This document shows positions 30,686-40,891 of a stretch of 64,000 bases of DNA, in pieces. The position numbers and the translations under genes were made by a program. The notes under the pieces were generated by a model that was not told where the DNA came from, searched no databases, and saw nothing but the letters and a program-made list of their open reading frames with translations. The stretch is taken from the NCBI GenBank assembly GCA_964035575.1, contig OZ037838.1:992001-1056000 (forward strand), read 5' to 3'. Positions within the stretch are counted from its first letter, which is position 1, and every line of letters starts with the position of its first letter. Source of the DNA: Rhynchopus sp. YZ270_cl-10 (Eukaryota > Euglenozoa > Diplonemea > Diplonemida > Diplonemidae).

Positions 30686-30705
30686 AGGAAAAATAAAACA
30701 TAAAT

Positions 30706-31782
30706 ATGCCTCTTCATCGTGCATTTGTTTCGGAGGCGGATGAGGTGAGGAAGGCTATCTTGGAGATTGAAGGGGAGTTGGGGAGGCAGAGGAGGAGGCT
30801 TGCCTCACTTGCAACCACGCCACCCGCACCCGCACCACCCACACCCACACCCACATCTACCCGCAAATTCCTTGACATCGCTGTCAACTTCACGGACCCT
30901 ATGTTCCGTGGGGAGTACCGTGGCAAGCAGGCGCACGCAGATGACCGTGACCTCATCCTCGCCCGCGCTGCTTCCGTTGGATGCACACAATGGCTCATTA
31001 CCGGAGGCAACCTTGAAGAAAGCCGTGCTGCAGTGCAGCTCTGCAAGGACTACAAGCACAACCCCCACGGCATTGAAATGCGTTGTACAGTGGGCTGCCA
31101 CCCTACTCGCTGCTCTGAGTTTGAAACAGGGGAAACAACGATTGATGGGTTGAAGGAGGTGATCGTGTCTGGTCTGGCTGAAGGGGTGGTCGCGGCGATA
31201 GGAGAATGCGGGCTAGACTACGACCGCGAGGAGTTCTGTCCTCGCGAGGTGCAGAAGAAGTGGTTTGAGGCGCAGCTTCAGCTGGCACACAGCTTTCAGC
31301 TTCCGTTGTTCCTTCATAATCGGAGTACCGAGGGGGATTTTGAAAAGGTGCTTCACGCAAACAAAGCGATTTTTACGAGAGGCTGTAGTCATTCCTTCAC
31401 GGGAGATGCAACAGAACTGCAGAGTCTGCTCGCAACAGGGGTAGCAGTTGGCATTAACGGTGCGTCGCTTCGAGCGGAGTACTCACAGGAAATGATCACA
31501 TCGCTTCCGATGGATCGTATTCTTCTGGAGACAGATGCTCCGTGGTGCGACATCCGCGCGACCCACCCAGGGCATTCGTTGGTCAAAACAACCTTCCCGC
31601 AGGTTAAAAACGAAAAAAAGTTTGAGCTTGGAAAGACAGTAAAGAACCGTCAAGAGCCCTGCCACATCGTTCAGGTCTTTGAAGTGCTGTGTGGGTGGAA
31701 GGGTGTCACCGATGCAAGCGAAGTCACCAAGGCGGAAACACTCCTGTATAATAACGCAGCGAAGATGTATTGGGGGGCTTGA
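30706..31782 (+). CDS. TatD-family deoxyribonuclease (TATDN1-like)
   Basis: 358 aa, single exon. TatD-type metal-dependent hydrolases act on DNA ends, with repair and apoptotic DNA-degradation roles reported in yeast and animals. The domain fills residues ~54-357 and closely follows animal TATDN1: FLDIAVNFTDPMFRGEYRGK, LITGGNLEESR, TVGCHPTRCSEFE, AIGECGLDYDREEFCP, QLPLFLHNRS, HSFTGDA, ILLETDAPWCDIRATHPGH, NRQEPCHIVQVFEVL and LYNNAAKMYWG. Metal ligands are visible in GECGLD (Glu), FLHNR (His), SHSF (His) and TDAPW (Asp). An extra N-terminal ~50 residues comprise a short helix and a Pro/Thr linker. An R2 element ends 20 nt upstream of the start. Confidence 0.95.
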   Translation: MPLHRAFVSEADEVRKAILEIEGELGRQRRRLASLATTPPAPAPPTPTPTSTRKFLDIAVNFTDPMFRGEYRGKQAHADDRDLILARAASVGCTQWLITGGNLEESRAAVQLCKDYKHNPHGIEMRCTVGCHPTRCSEFETGETTIDGLKEVIVSGLAEGVVAAIGECGLDYDREEFCPREVQKKWFEAQLQLAHSFQLPLFLHNRSTEGDFEKVLHANKAIFTRGCSHSFTGDATELQSLLATGVAVGINGASLRAEYSQEMITSLPMDRILLETDAPWCDIRATHPGHSLVKTTFPQVKNEKKFELGKTVKNRQEPCHIVQVFEVLCGWKGVTDASEVTKAETLLYNNAAKMYWGA

Positions 31783-32290
31783 TCTCAGATTCGAAAAAAG
31801 AAGGAACATCACATGAGGAGGAGGAGCTCATTACAGTATGATGGACAAAGCATTGGTGGGGTACAATACATGTACATAGGGGAGGGAAAAACACCGGAGG
31901 GGTAAAAAAACTAAGGTAAGGAGGGTTTGTACGCCGATGTTATGTTGTATTCTAAAGGTACACTGTCACGAGAGGGCTTTTGTATTTCAAGTCAACTTTA
32001 AAATCTTTGCGGAAGCTGGTTGTACAAAAGGTGGACATCTTCTCCCCCTCCCAGCATCTCCTTTGATTAGAAGGAAACCATGCGGGCCCAAAAGGTGTTC
32101 TTGATCATTTTCAAAATTTCAATTTTCTCCCCCAGATGAAATGCACCAAACGACGAGTTTTCCACACCCTACTACAGTTTTCTTTTTACACAGTCAAAAC
32201 CTTCACCTTCACCTTCCTCTTTCGACTCTTTTCTTTTCACAGCGCCCCTCCCCTCCCTTCTCCCCCCCTACCCCCTTCCTTCCCCACAAA
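31783..32290. other. Spacer
   Basis: Contains one copy (31957-32000) of the GGTACACTGTCACGAGAGGG repeat, then a pyrimidine-rich leader before the transporter start. No gene seen. Confidence 0.45.
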
Positions 32291-34109
32291 ATGGTTGAAA
32301 AGCGTAAAGGAATGGCATTTGAAGATGCGTTTTCAAACACCCCTTTGAGCCCCGTCTCTCAAATCAGCAACAAGAAGAAGGCGGAGTTGAAGGAGGATGA
32401 AGAGTCACTGCTTCCCTCCGCACCTGCTCCCCACAACAGATCTTCCACTGCAGACGACGACCCGCTTCTGGAGAAGAAGAAGCTCGAGACCGGGACCTTC
32501 ACGATATTTTGCATGACGATCTTCAACTTCGCCTATGGGTGCGTATCAACGACAATGGGGCTGTTCATTTTACCAGCCGAAGCAGTTCGCCTTTTCCCTG
32601 AAGACGAATCCATGGCTTTAGGCTGTTTTCTTTTGGTCATTGGAGTGTCACAACTTATCTGCCCTTACACAGGGTTGGTCTCAGATCGATGCACTTCACG
32701 TTTAGGAAGACGGAGGCCCTATATCCTGGGAGGCACCGCGTTGGCGTTGATGAGCGTTTCGGTGATGCATTACGCGTCGCTGCATTTGTTCCGTTGGGCG
32801 TTCGGTGTCGCATTGTTCTTTGCGATGACTGCCTTAAACGTTATATACTCCGCGCAATGCTCCCTAGTTCCTGATTTGGTTTCAGAAAGCAGACAAGGTG
32901 CTGCCTCAGGGATTGTTGCTGTACAACAGCTTATGGGGTCATTCTGTGGTTTCGTTATCGTAATGTATTCTGCGGGTACTGATATTCACCTCGCATATTT
33001 CCTTTACCAGGTTTTATTAACGGGAGTGATCTTTGTGGTCTGCATGGCCGCAAACGAAACACCATTGGAAGGAAAGGTATCACAACCAACAGCAAAGGAG
33101 ATCATAAAGAGCTATTCCATTGATACGTCGAAGGATATGGACTTTTTTTGGGTTTTTGTGAGCAGAACGTTTTTCTATGCTGCGGTGTCTTGCCAAGCTT
33201 TTATGATGTTTTATATACGAGACGTCGTTGGGACCAAAACAGAGAGTCAAGCGAGGGAGCAAATGGCAGCGATTGCGATGATCGGTCAGATCACTGCGGC
33301 GTCTGTCGCATTTCCGGTAGGGCGTGTTTCGGATACCCAAGGGCTGTCGCGGAAGTCGATGATATACTTTGCGTGCGCAGTGATGACGGTCGTTTACGTT
33401 CTCTTCGTCGTGGTGCCTCTCATAGCCCCCGCAGAGTCTGTAATCTATTATATCTATGGGGTAGCTGCGTTCTATGGTGTGGGGAACGGATGTTATCTTG
33501 CAGTGGACTATGCGCTTGCCCTGGATGTCATGCCCTCCAAAGCAACAAGCGGGCAAGACCTAGGTGTATGGGGTATCGCAGCGTTCATTGGATCAAGTCT
33601 AGGCCCCATGGTGTGGGGGTTTGTGCTAAAGGCAGGAGGAAAGTCGGGGCAGCTTGATGAGTATGTGGAAAAGGGGGGGCATTTTTGTGTTTTGTTGTCA
33701 TGTTTACTAATTTTTTTTTGTGGAAGCGTCAACGCATCAAACAAGAAGAAGGGGGGGGGGGGGGGGTGAGGGAACGACAGGTGGCACCTTTTTAAAAAGG
33801 GTGAGAGTGAAGGCTTACGTTCTGGCAGTGAATTGGAGGGAATGTGGTTTGGTTGCGGCGGTTGAGCAGCCAAATGGCGAAGGGTTTTATCTTTATGAAA
33901 ATATTCTTTGTGACGCAGACTCAGTGTACCGTACAAAAAAAATGCAACCTCATTGGCCATGTTCACAAAAATACCCCCTTATTCGTTATCAAAACACCTC
34001 ACACAACTACAGGTATCTATTCAGGGGTTATGTGCTGATGCTGGCTGGAGGTTGTCTCGCCTCTTTTGCCTCTGGGTGGTTTGTCAAGTTCGTGAAAGGG
34101 AGCAAATGA
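32291..34109 (+). CDS. MFS transporter, SUT/SLC45-like, two exons
   Basis: Exons 32291-33660 and 34013-34109 join in phase 2 to 488 aa. The 352-nt intron begins GTATGT and ends ACTACAG. The splice converts LDE-Y-VEKGG into LDEYLFRGYVLMLAGGCLAS, restoring a final membrane helix; unspliced reading runs into a Lys/Gly homopolymer. About 75 polar N-terminal residues precede twelve predicted helices. The MFS loop 2-3 signature is LVSDRCTSRLGRRRPYI (near 132-148), in the form typical of plant sucrose transporters and animal SLC45 proteins; the second-half equivalent is VGRVSDTQGLSRKSMI. Probable proton-coupled sugar uptake across the plasma or vacuolar membrane; the substrate cannot be read from sequence. 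Confidence 0.9.
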
Positions 34110-34188
34110 TATTGCTTGTCAAATGCGTATTTCGATGAAGGTGGGTGTGGGGACGGTCGAGGGGAGGGGGGGGAAAAAAAAACGACAG

Positions 34189-34250
34189 GTGGAGATTTGC
34201 ACAACTGTGGCAACACAACCGAGGCAACTACACTACTCCAACAATTTATC
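34189..34250 (+). repeat. R2 element, copy 3
   Basis: Preceded by GACAG as in the copies near 30617 and 40787; 80 nt after the transporter stop. See 13840 for the consensus. Confidence 0.6.
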
Positions 34251-34370
34251 AAAAAAAGGTTGTCGGATTGTCAAAACGTTTTTTTTTGAGACGTGAAATG
34301 CATGGTGGTTTTTGTCCGATATTTGTTGCTGCTTTTCTTTTGTACAATGTGTGCGCGCGAGAAGGAACAG

Positions 34371-35126
34371 CAGTGCTCTCAAGATCCTCCACGTAGGGGA
34401 GGATATTTCCTCCAGGGGCTTTTTTTTTTTTTTTTTCAGGCTTTTTTGGTGGAGGATTTCCTCCACTTTTTTTTTTTTTTTGGCGGGCTCGGGTGGAGGA
34501 TTATCCTCCTAGGGGTTTTATAGTGGGGGGTCACTTTGTCTCCCCCGAGGGAGCCAATATTTTCCCGAGCCTGTATGCACCGTCCAGGGCTGCACCTTAA
34601 AAAAAATTTGCTTGCGGCGCCATTTTCATTTTTTGCTACTCAAAAAAAGGGTTCGTTGAGTGATTCTGTAGTGTAAAAGGAAGCATTTTTACACCGTACC
34701 CCAATTTTTTTTCGCCTGCGGCGCCATTTATATTATTTTTTTGCTCCGCAAAAAAATAGTTGGCAATGTCTTTGGATACCCTTGTATTTTGCAGCCAAAA
34801 AATGCAACGTGACCAAAGCTGCAAAAGTTTTGCCATTTAAAAAAAATTACCCGCCGTTGCATCAGCCCCTGCTTCTGGAAGACGTATTGGTTTTGTACGG
34901 TTCGTGGAGCGTACGGTGCAAGAGAAAGGATTAGATTTCCGTTTTTTGTTATCTCGCAAAATTGACCCGCCTCTCCGCTCTGTGGCTGTCAGGGAGGCGC
35001 GCGCGAAGCGCGCGACGACCGCTTGTTGCGGGGGAAAAATTTTTTTTTGGGGGGTTTTTTTTGCAAAAACGAATCCTCCTCATTTCGAAAATTCTGCTTT
35101 TTTCGTGGAGGATCTTGAGAGCCCTG
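34371..35126. mobile_element. hAT-type MITE, 756 bp
   Basis: Terminal inverted repeats of 23 nt with one mismatch (outer CAGTGCTCTCAAGATCCTCC on the left, CAGGGCTCTCAAGATCCTCC in reverse complement on the right). Flanked by the exact 8-bp target duplication AGGAACAG at 34363-34370 and 35127-35134. CA(G)-type ends and 8-bp duplication define hAT. No transposase ORF. It contains the hairpin GGCGCGCGC-GAA-GCGCGCG (34996-35012), also present at 43803-43825, and repeated GGAGGAT-ATCCTCC palindromes. The intact duplication suggests recent insertion. Confidence 0.88.
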
Positions 35127-36492
35127 AGGAACAGTCGCTTTCAAGTTTTTTTTTTGTCACAACGAGCCCGAGGTTTTTATATCCCTCTGCCTCTCTGCCC
35201 CCTTGCCTCCCCTGACGTGATAGAAGTCAAAAAAAAACATTTTTGAATCGGAGGTGAAGTTTTGTTTTTGTGTGGTATTTCCTCTCATTCGGGATAAATG
35301 AAGCTGGGCTGGTCTGGTCCCCCCCCTCACTCCTGACATGTCCTAGAAATCTTTCTCCAACCTGTAGCTGCTAAAAACACCCCCTTTTTTGTTTGCGTGT
35401 GCACAAAAAGTGCATTCATCATTGAATTCTTCTTCTCATGATTTTTTTTCCACCTCCACTTTTCTTTTCTTTTCTTTTTTTGTACAAACTTCAAACTACA
35501 TTTTTTATCTTTGTGTATGGCTACGAACCTCCAATGTGCAGTGGAGGCGCTATCCATTTTTTGTTTCAATAATGGGGGTGGCACGGGGGGCTTGTACGAC
35601 ACCGAAAAAAAACCACAAAAAAATCTGGAGGGAACCATACACAAATATTCACAAATAATCCTGAAGGTTTTCTGTGGGGGCCATACACAATAGGGTGTCA
35701 GCGTGGCATGACAGAAGAATGGACATGAGATGTGGTTTTTTTTTTTTTGACATGTCATCGTTTTCACCATATGGCATATGACGTGTCAATTCTGGCAGGT
35801 CACGCCTCGTATGGGGATTCGCAAAACCTGCAAACCCCCTAAGGCCAATTTCGATAAGGTGCGTCTGTGCACGTCGTTCGCTCCCCAACAATGCCACCGC
35901 TACTATGGTGTGGAGGTAGTGTGTGGAAGCGGCAAGCACCTTCTCTCCCCTTTCCCCCTTTCCCCATTCCCCATTGTTTTGAAAATACAGAGCGAGGTCT
36001 TACGTGACAAAAAAAAAAAAAAAAAAATCTGTTTGTGAAGAGTCCCAAAAAAAAAAGAGGACGGCCGATGCCTCTCTCTACCTTCCGAAGTGCAAAGACT
36101 TCGGTCAATATATTGGATACCGTTTTTGTGGAAGCATTTTTTTGTACAATTTTTTTGCAGGCTGTTTTGTTCGGGGAGGTAGCGTCGCTTTGCTTTTATC
36201 CGATTCTCATGTATTCGTGTTGGCGTTTTGTGCTTTTTTTATTTAAGATGGCCAAGCGGAGAGAGAGAGAGATTACCCCCACTTAGGTTCACCACACCAA
36301 ACCCTTTTTCTCTCTTGGTGTTTCTGGTCACACCAGTCAGGTCCACTTTTTCTTATCTCATCTCAAAATGGATGTGGGAGACTGATTGGGGTCCGCCCGG
36401 GTGCTCCAGGTCATGAAACCAAGAGGGCAGTAGTATTAGGTCAACTTTGTCAGATTAGTGTTAACTGCCGCACATAGTAGTTTTTCACTAAT

Positions 36493-36591
36493 ACACGGTG
36501 TTGATGTTACTAAGGTTTTTTGGCGATATATTATGTTACATGACGTGCTCCAGTTATATCATCAAAAACCCTAGTAACATCATCACCGTGT
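36493..36591. repeat. 99-nt foldback element
   Basis: Two ~37-nt arms in inverted orientation: ACACGGTGTTGATGTTACTA ... GATATA and TATATCATCAAAAACCCTAG ... CACCGTGT, separated by a ~24-nt spacer. Arms match with a few mismatches. Could be a tiny MITE or a hairpin precursor. Confidence 0.7.
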
Positions 36592-37510
36592 ACAATGTCA
36601 AAACCCCCCCACCCCACCCCACCCCCTTGAATAAATGTGACACATCATTGTCGTCGTTCAATTCTCTCTTTTTTTTCTGTCGTTGGCCACCAGGGAAGTT
36701 GTGGCTTCTTTCGGATGGCTGGCGTCGTACAGTGTGCCATCAGCATCAACGACCACCATTTTATTTTATTTTTCTAAGCTTAGCCTGACATGTGGCAAAC
36801 AAGAAAACATTGCAACAAGTTGGCGACTATTAAATATCACCAACATGCACCTTTGTTCATCCAAGATAAAAAAAACAAAAGAAACAAACAGATGTAAGCA
36901 ATCAAGACAGCGCTTCTGCATAACAAATGATAGAGTCGATGTCGATAGCTAACTTTTATATTTTACTTCGTGCCTGATAGACAAGCAATGGCGAGTATGG
37001 GCAGCCAACCCATTCCGACCAAGGGCAAGCTTGGGCGATGAACCCATTAAGACCCACAGGGCGAGCCGGGATATATACCCGAGCCGACCCTGCCCCCAAC
37101 CCCCAACCCCCTGCCGAGCCGAGCCGAGCCGAGCGAGTGTGCCGAGCCGAGCCGAGCAGAAAAGACTTGATCAACCAGAGTTACAAAGTTTCTTCATAAA
37201 AAAAGCTAAAAAAATGGTTGAAGATTAAAATCTACTAACAACCTGCAAACCACCTGTGTCACTATTATGCTGACTATCGACCCACGTGGCGAGTCAGTAG
37301 TGGCGTTATATTTGACCTTTTTTTAACAAAGTACCCTGCTATATGCAGAGTAACTGCCTTGGATGAGGTGAGCTACGATCATCCGAAAATATAAAACAAG
37401 TTTTTTTTGAACATGATCCACTTTTATTTTTGCAATTTTGATTTTTTCATTCTTTTACAATGTAGGTTTCGAAAACTGTCTGGGCCTTGAGCGACAGCGG
37501 AACACTATCT

Positions 37511-37595
37511 ACAAGTCCACAGAGGGTCATGCACTGATGAAGTCCACCTCTGTTTACAACTAATGTATGCGTTTAGGACTGAAACATGGACTTGT
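37511..37595 (+). ncRNA. Candidate pseudoknotted RNA element P1, copy 1
   Basis: Outer stem ACAAGTCCA (37511-37519) with TGGACTTGT (37587-37595); inner stem CAGAGG with CCTCTG; GTCC inside that hairpin pairs with GGAC beyond it, making a pseudoknot. Conserved unpaired blocks are TACAACTAATGTATGC and GGACTGAAACA. Copies 2 and 3 (46649-46736, 50820-50896) keep these stems with different bases. Confidence 0.5.
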
Positions 37596-37731
37596 GGTAC
37601 AGATGTACCACCCTACAAAAACTTTTGAATATGCATATTTACAAAAAAACAAAAACAAAACAAAAAGGATCCAAAAATACAACAAAAAAGATTGATGAAT
37701 AACCAATGTTCAAAACATTAAGTAATCTAAT

Positions 37732-37772
37732 CAGACTAAGCAGTCCGAGAGGCTTAGAGTCATCTTATAAAC
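37732..37772 (+). repeat. Hairpin element H1, copy 5
   Basis: GACTAAGCAGTCCGAGAGGC then TTAGAGTCATCTTATAAAC. The loop is longer than in other copies but the CTAAGC/GCTTAG stem is kept. Confidence 0.5.
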
Positions 37773-38711
37773 TTTTCGTTCTTATGTCTGCTTGAGGCAA
37801 ACAGGAGAGGCGGGGTGAGTTTTTTTTCCCTTTCCATCCCTCGCCCCTTTTATTCAGCCTTCTGCCGCCGTGTGTTTTTTTGTGTGTTTGCCACCAATTT
37901 GTCTCCTTACATCCTTTGAACCGTGTTGCGAAGGACAGTGAGGCTGGATTCAATTTTCTTTTTGCAAAAGTTTGGTTTTTGAAAGAGATGCACCAGAGAC
38001 GCTGTCTCATCTTTCCCCCATGCTGTGGCATAGTAGTGTTCGCTGTGTGAAGGTTTTAATAGGAGTTGGTTTGTTTGTTTTTTTTTGGCTAATTCCTGTC
38101 GGAATCTGGCCCAAAATATGGATGTGTACGTGTATTCCTAATGCACGCTTTCTTTTTGTGTGCTCTGGAACCCTCTCCTCCCTCCCCCCCCCTGTCGTCC
38201 AAGAACCTGGACTGAGAATTGCGTTGTGCCTCCTGGTATCTATCTTGCTTTTTTTTGCGTGGCCTACAAAGAAAAGAAAGAAAAAAAACTGAGAAAGGGA
38301 AACAGGAGGTGTTATTATATTTTTTCTTAGGAGTTGAAAGTAAAGTACGAAATCTGTGTACAAAACGTCGACAGGGGTGGCCGTCGGTACAATGTATAGA
38401 AAAAAAAAAGATCTTTTTTTTTCCAGTCGGGGGTAGGAACAAAGTGATTGTCAATACAAAAAAGAAAACAAAAGAAAAAGGAACAGAAACCCATGAAAGA
38501 AAACTGTAATGAAAAGAAGGTGTTGTGTTTTTGCTACTTGTTTTGAAAAACGAGTTTATTTTTTTTATGCGTCGTCTTTCTGTTGCGAACAGTGAACAAT
38601 ACAAATAGACCCTCCCCCCTTTTTTTCGACCCCTTCGCATCGTTATCCGCACCACTACCACCGACACAACTTATCGAAAAAAAAAAAATAGAAAAAACAC
38701 TCACTTCAACG

Positions 38712-39804
38712 ATGTTCCGCCGTTCCGTCTGCATGCTGTCTCTTGTGAACACCAAGGTGGTGGGCCGTGTTGGTGTGATCAGCTTGAACCGCCCTGAGGC
38801 ACTCAACGCGCTGAGCACCGCCCTCGTGAAGGACCTTGCCGACCAGGTGGAGGCCTTCGACCAGAGCAGCGACATTGGCTGCATTGTGCTGACTGGCGAG
38901 GGCAAGGCCTTTGCGGCGGGGGCCGATATCAAGGAGATGGCGTCGATGGATTTCCCTACCGTCTACAAGACGAACCTGTTTGGCGACATGGTGAAGGTGC
39001 AGCGTGCCAAGACTCCGATCATCGCAGCAGTGAACGGATTCGCCCTGGGAGGAGGATGCGAGCTGGCCATGCTCTGCGACATCATCTACGCCTCCGAGAA
39101 GGCTAAGTTCGGCCAGCCCGAGATCAAGCTTGGAACCATCCCCGGCATAGGAGGTACCCAGAACCTCACAAAGCTCATCGGGAAGTCGCGTGCCATGGAG
39201 TGGGTGCTCACCGGCAAGGTCTACTCCGCAGCAGATGCAGAGAAGGCAGGGCTCGTTGCGCAGGTGTACGCACCCGAGGACCTCCTCCCCAAGGCCATCG
39301 AGTCTGCCACCACCATCGCAGGCTACTCTGCAGTCACCACCGAGCTCGCGAAGGTTGCTGTGAACCAGGCGCTTGAGACCGGAATCAGGTATGGAGATGG
39401 GGAGTCGAGGAATGATGTGGGCTCATTTACGTGATACCATACAAAACGGATTGAAAAAAAAGACAGAATGCTTGTTTCTTTGAGTACTCAAAGTAACCAC
39501 AACAACCTTCAGTTTAACACATTTTTTTTTCCACCTTTTTGTTTTCCGGTTTTGATCGCACAAAAAGTGAGCGTAGTGGTCGGTAATTTGTTTTGTTTTT
39601 GTCCAGAAACCATTCAATCAAGGCGAGCCTAGAAGGGGGGGGGGTGTATCAAACGTCTGTTCTAAAAAAAAATAATCTCAAATCTACAGCGACGGACTTC
39701 ACTTCGAGAAGCGCCTTTTCCAGTCCACCTTCGGAACTGCCGACAAGATTGAGGGGATGTCCGCCTTTGTCGAGAAGCGTGAGCCCAAGTGGACCCACGC
39801 ATAG
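38712..39804 (+). CDS. ECHS1: Mitochondrial-type enoyl-CoA hydratase, two exons
   Basis: Exons 38712-39388 and 39690-39804 join (AG|C, Ser) to 263 aa. The 301-nt intron runs from GTATGG to TCTACAG and contains an R1 repeat copy. Hydrates trans-2-enoyl-CoA in fatty-acid and branched-chain amino-acid oxidation. Crotonase signatures are [10 protein letters not shown] and [13 protein letters not shown] (oxyanion hole and catalytic Glu, near 120), and [16 protein letters not shown] (second catalytic Glu, near 138). The second exon supplies the family C-terminus ([20 protein letters not shown], then [10 protein letters not shown]). The short N-terminal [13 protein letters not shown] may be a mitochondrial presequence. 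Without splicing the C-terminal trimerisation region would be lost, so the intron is well supported. Confidence 0.95.
39441..39530 (+). repeat. Dispersed repeat R1, copy 2 (inside intron)
   Basis: Matches 86-180, including the palindrome CTTTGAGTACTCAAAG and the AGTTTAACACA-T(n) end. It lies wholly within the enoyl-CoA hydratase intron. Confidence 0.6.
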
Positions 39805-39828
39805 ACGTCGTGTCTGTGCCAAGGGAAG

Positions 39829-39866
<38 letters not shown>

Positions 39867-40192
39867 GGGGGAATGACGGAGAAAGGATAGGAGTTCAGAG
39901 ACCGCCTGTTTTATTCTACAGTGATTTCGAGCCAACGTGAGTTTTATTCTTATTGTGGAGGGGGGGGGTGGAAGGAGGCGAGGAGATAGGCGCAGACGAC
40001 GTCTCGTGTATGTTATGCTCTCTTACTACAGCAATATCCATACAAAAATAAACGAGATTTTTTTTTTTTTTTTTTTGAAAAAATAAATTAGCGAGAGAGG
40101 CTTTGGTCGCATCTGAGCCAACCTTTTCCTTTGGTTGCTTTTCTTTCTTTTTTGAGAGGAAAAACCTGAGGGGAGGTTTTTTTTTGGGGGGG

Positions 40193-40231
40193 GGTGACTC
40201 AGCACGAGAGGCTTAGATTCATCTTATAAAC
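40193..40231 (+). repeat. Hairpin element H1, copy 6
   Basis: GTGACTCAGCACGAGAGGCT then TAGATTCATCTTATAAAC, followed by TTTTCTCTTTTTTTTT. 390 nt after the hydratase stop. Confidence 0.5.
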
Positions 40232-40792
40232 TTTTCTCTTTTTTTTTTGCATCACCAAAAATAGGGGTGAAGTGAAGGCCGTGTGTATTTTTTCTATTTT
40301 CTATATTTTTCTATTTTGTTTACCCTCCTCCCCGGCTACATGCAAGAAGAAACGAATCTTTTATCACTTTCCCTTTCTCCCTCCCCTCCCCCTCTCGCCC
40401 CTTTCTTACCTCCGTAGCCCACCGTAGTAGACTGTAGCAGTTAAACGCAGCATTTCTCAAGCTCTCTTCCTTCTCCGTGTGATATGTGAGTGCATCCCAG
40501 CCTCCATGTTGCCCTTGGTGAATGTTTATCTACAGACGTCTTAGACTCCTTCCCTGCTTTCTCACCCGCCCCTTCATCTGAGCTATCAGGCGCTGCCACT
40601 CCTGCAGCAGATGCGAAACGTTGGCTCGGACACTGCCACTTCGTTCCTGTTTAACCTTCTGCGCTTGTAAGCGCGGGGATACGGGGCGGGAGCTCCCTGG
40701 TGTAGGTGGAGGAGAGATGTGTTCTACAGGCAGTGGTCGTGCGGGAAAACGACTGTTTCTCTCGAAGAAAAAATAGCTATTTTCAAAAGACA

Positions 40793-40854
40793 GTAGAGAT
40801 TGCACAAACTGTGGCAACACAACCGAGGCAACTACACCACTCCAACAATTTATC
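40793..40854 (+). promoter_or_regulatory. R2 element just upstream of the 40892 gene
   Basis: Copy 4 of R2 (starts GTAGAGATTGCACAAACTG), ending 37 nt before the ATG. Confidence 0.45.
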
Positions 40855-40891
40855 GAAAAATATTCACTCAAAAGGAACATCGATACACGAT

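Larger units (their letters stand above)
24563..30705. other. 6-kb gene-free, repeat-dense region
   Basis: No gene recognised on either strand. It contains the 4.26-kb inverted-repeat-bounded unit (24665-28926), a CAGGG-ended inverted-repeat element (29145-29884), an H1 copy (30112-30150), a strong hairpin (30531-30567) and an R2 copy (30625-30685). Long open frames at 25524-26157 are artefacts of the octamer satellite. Confidence 0.65.
34110..38711. other. 4.6-kb gene-free region
   Basis: Contains R2 (34189-34250), a hAT MITE (34371-35126), a 99-nt foldback (36493-36591), a (GAGCC)n tract (~37114-37157), a pseudoknot-type element (37511-37595) and H1 (37732-37772). The rest is A/T-homopolymer-rich sequence with no recognisable gene. 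Confidence 0.6.
39805..40891. other. Spacer
   Basis: (GA)n microsatellite at about 39832-39864, which spans past the hydratase stop, H1 at 40193-40231 with a weak relative near 40086, and R2 at 40793-40854. No gene seen. Confidence 0.45.

Noticed and set aside
36960-37180. tRNA-like or SINE-like sequence (minus strand GGGTTCATCGCCC)
   Set aside because: No matching A box, no cloverleaf can be drawn, and the 3' side is a (GAGCC)n tract.
37530-37582. C/D box snoRNA (TGATGA ... CTGA)
   Set aside because: The boxes are 14 nt from the terminal stem rather than next to it, and the C box is not kept in the 46649 copy although the other stems are.
37530-37585. Hammerhead ribozyme (CTGATGA, then GTCC/GGAC stem, then GAAAC)
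   Set aside because: No cleavage triplet sits where stems I and III can form around it in either copy, the inner CAGAGG/CCTCTG stem conflicts with the fold, and the third copy lacks CTGANGA.
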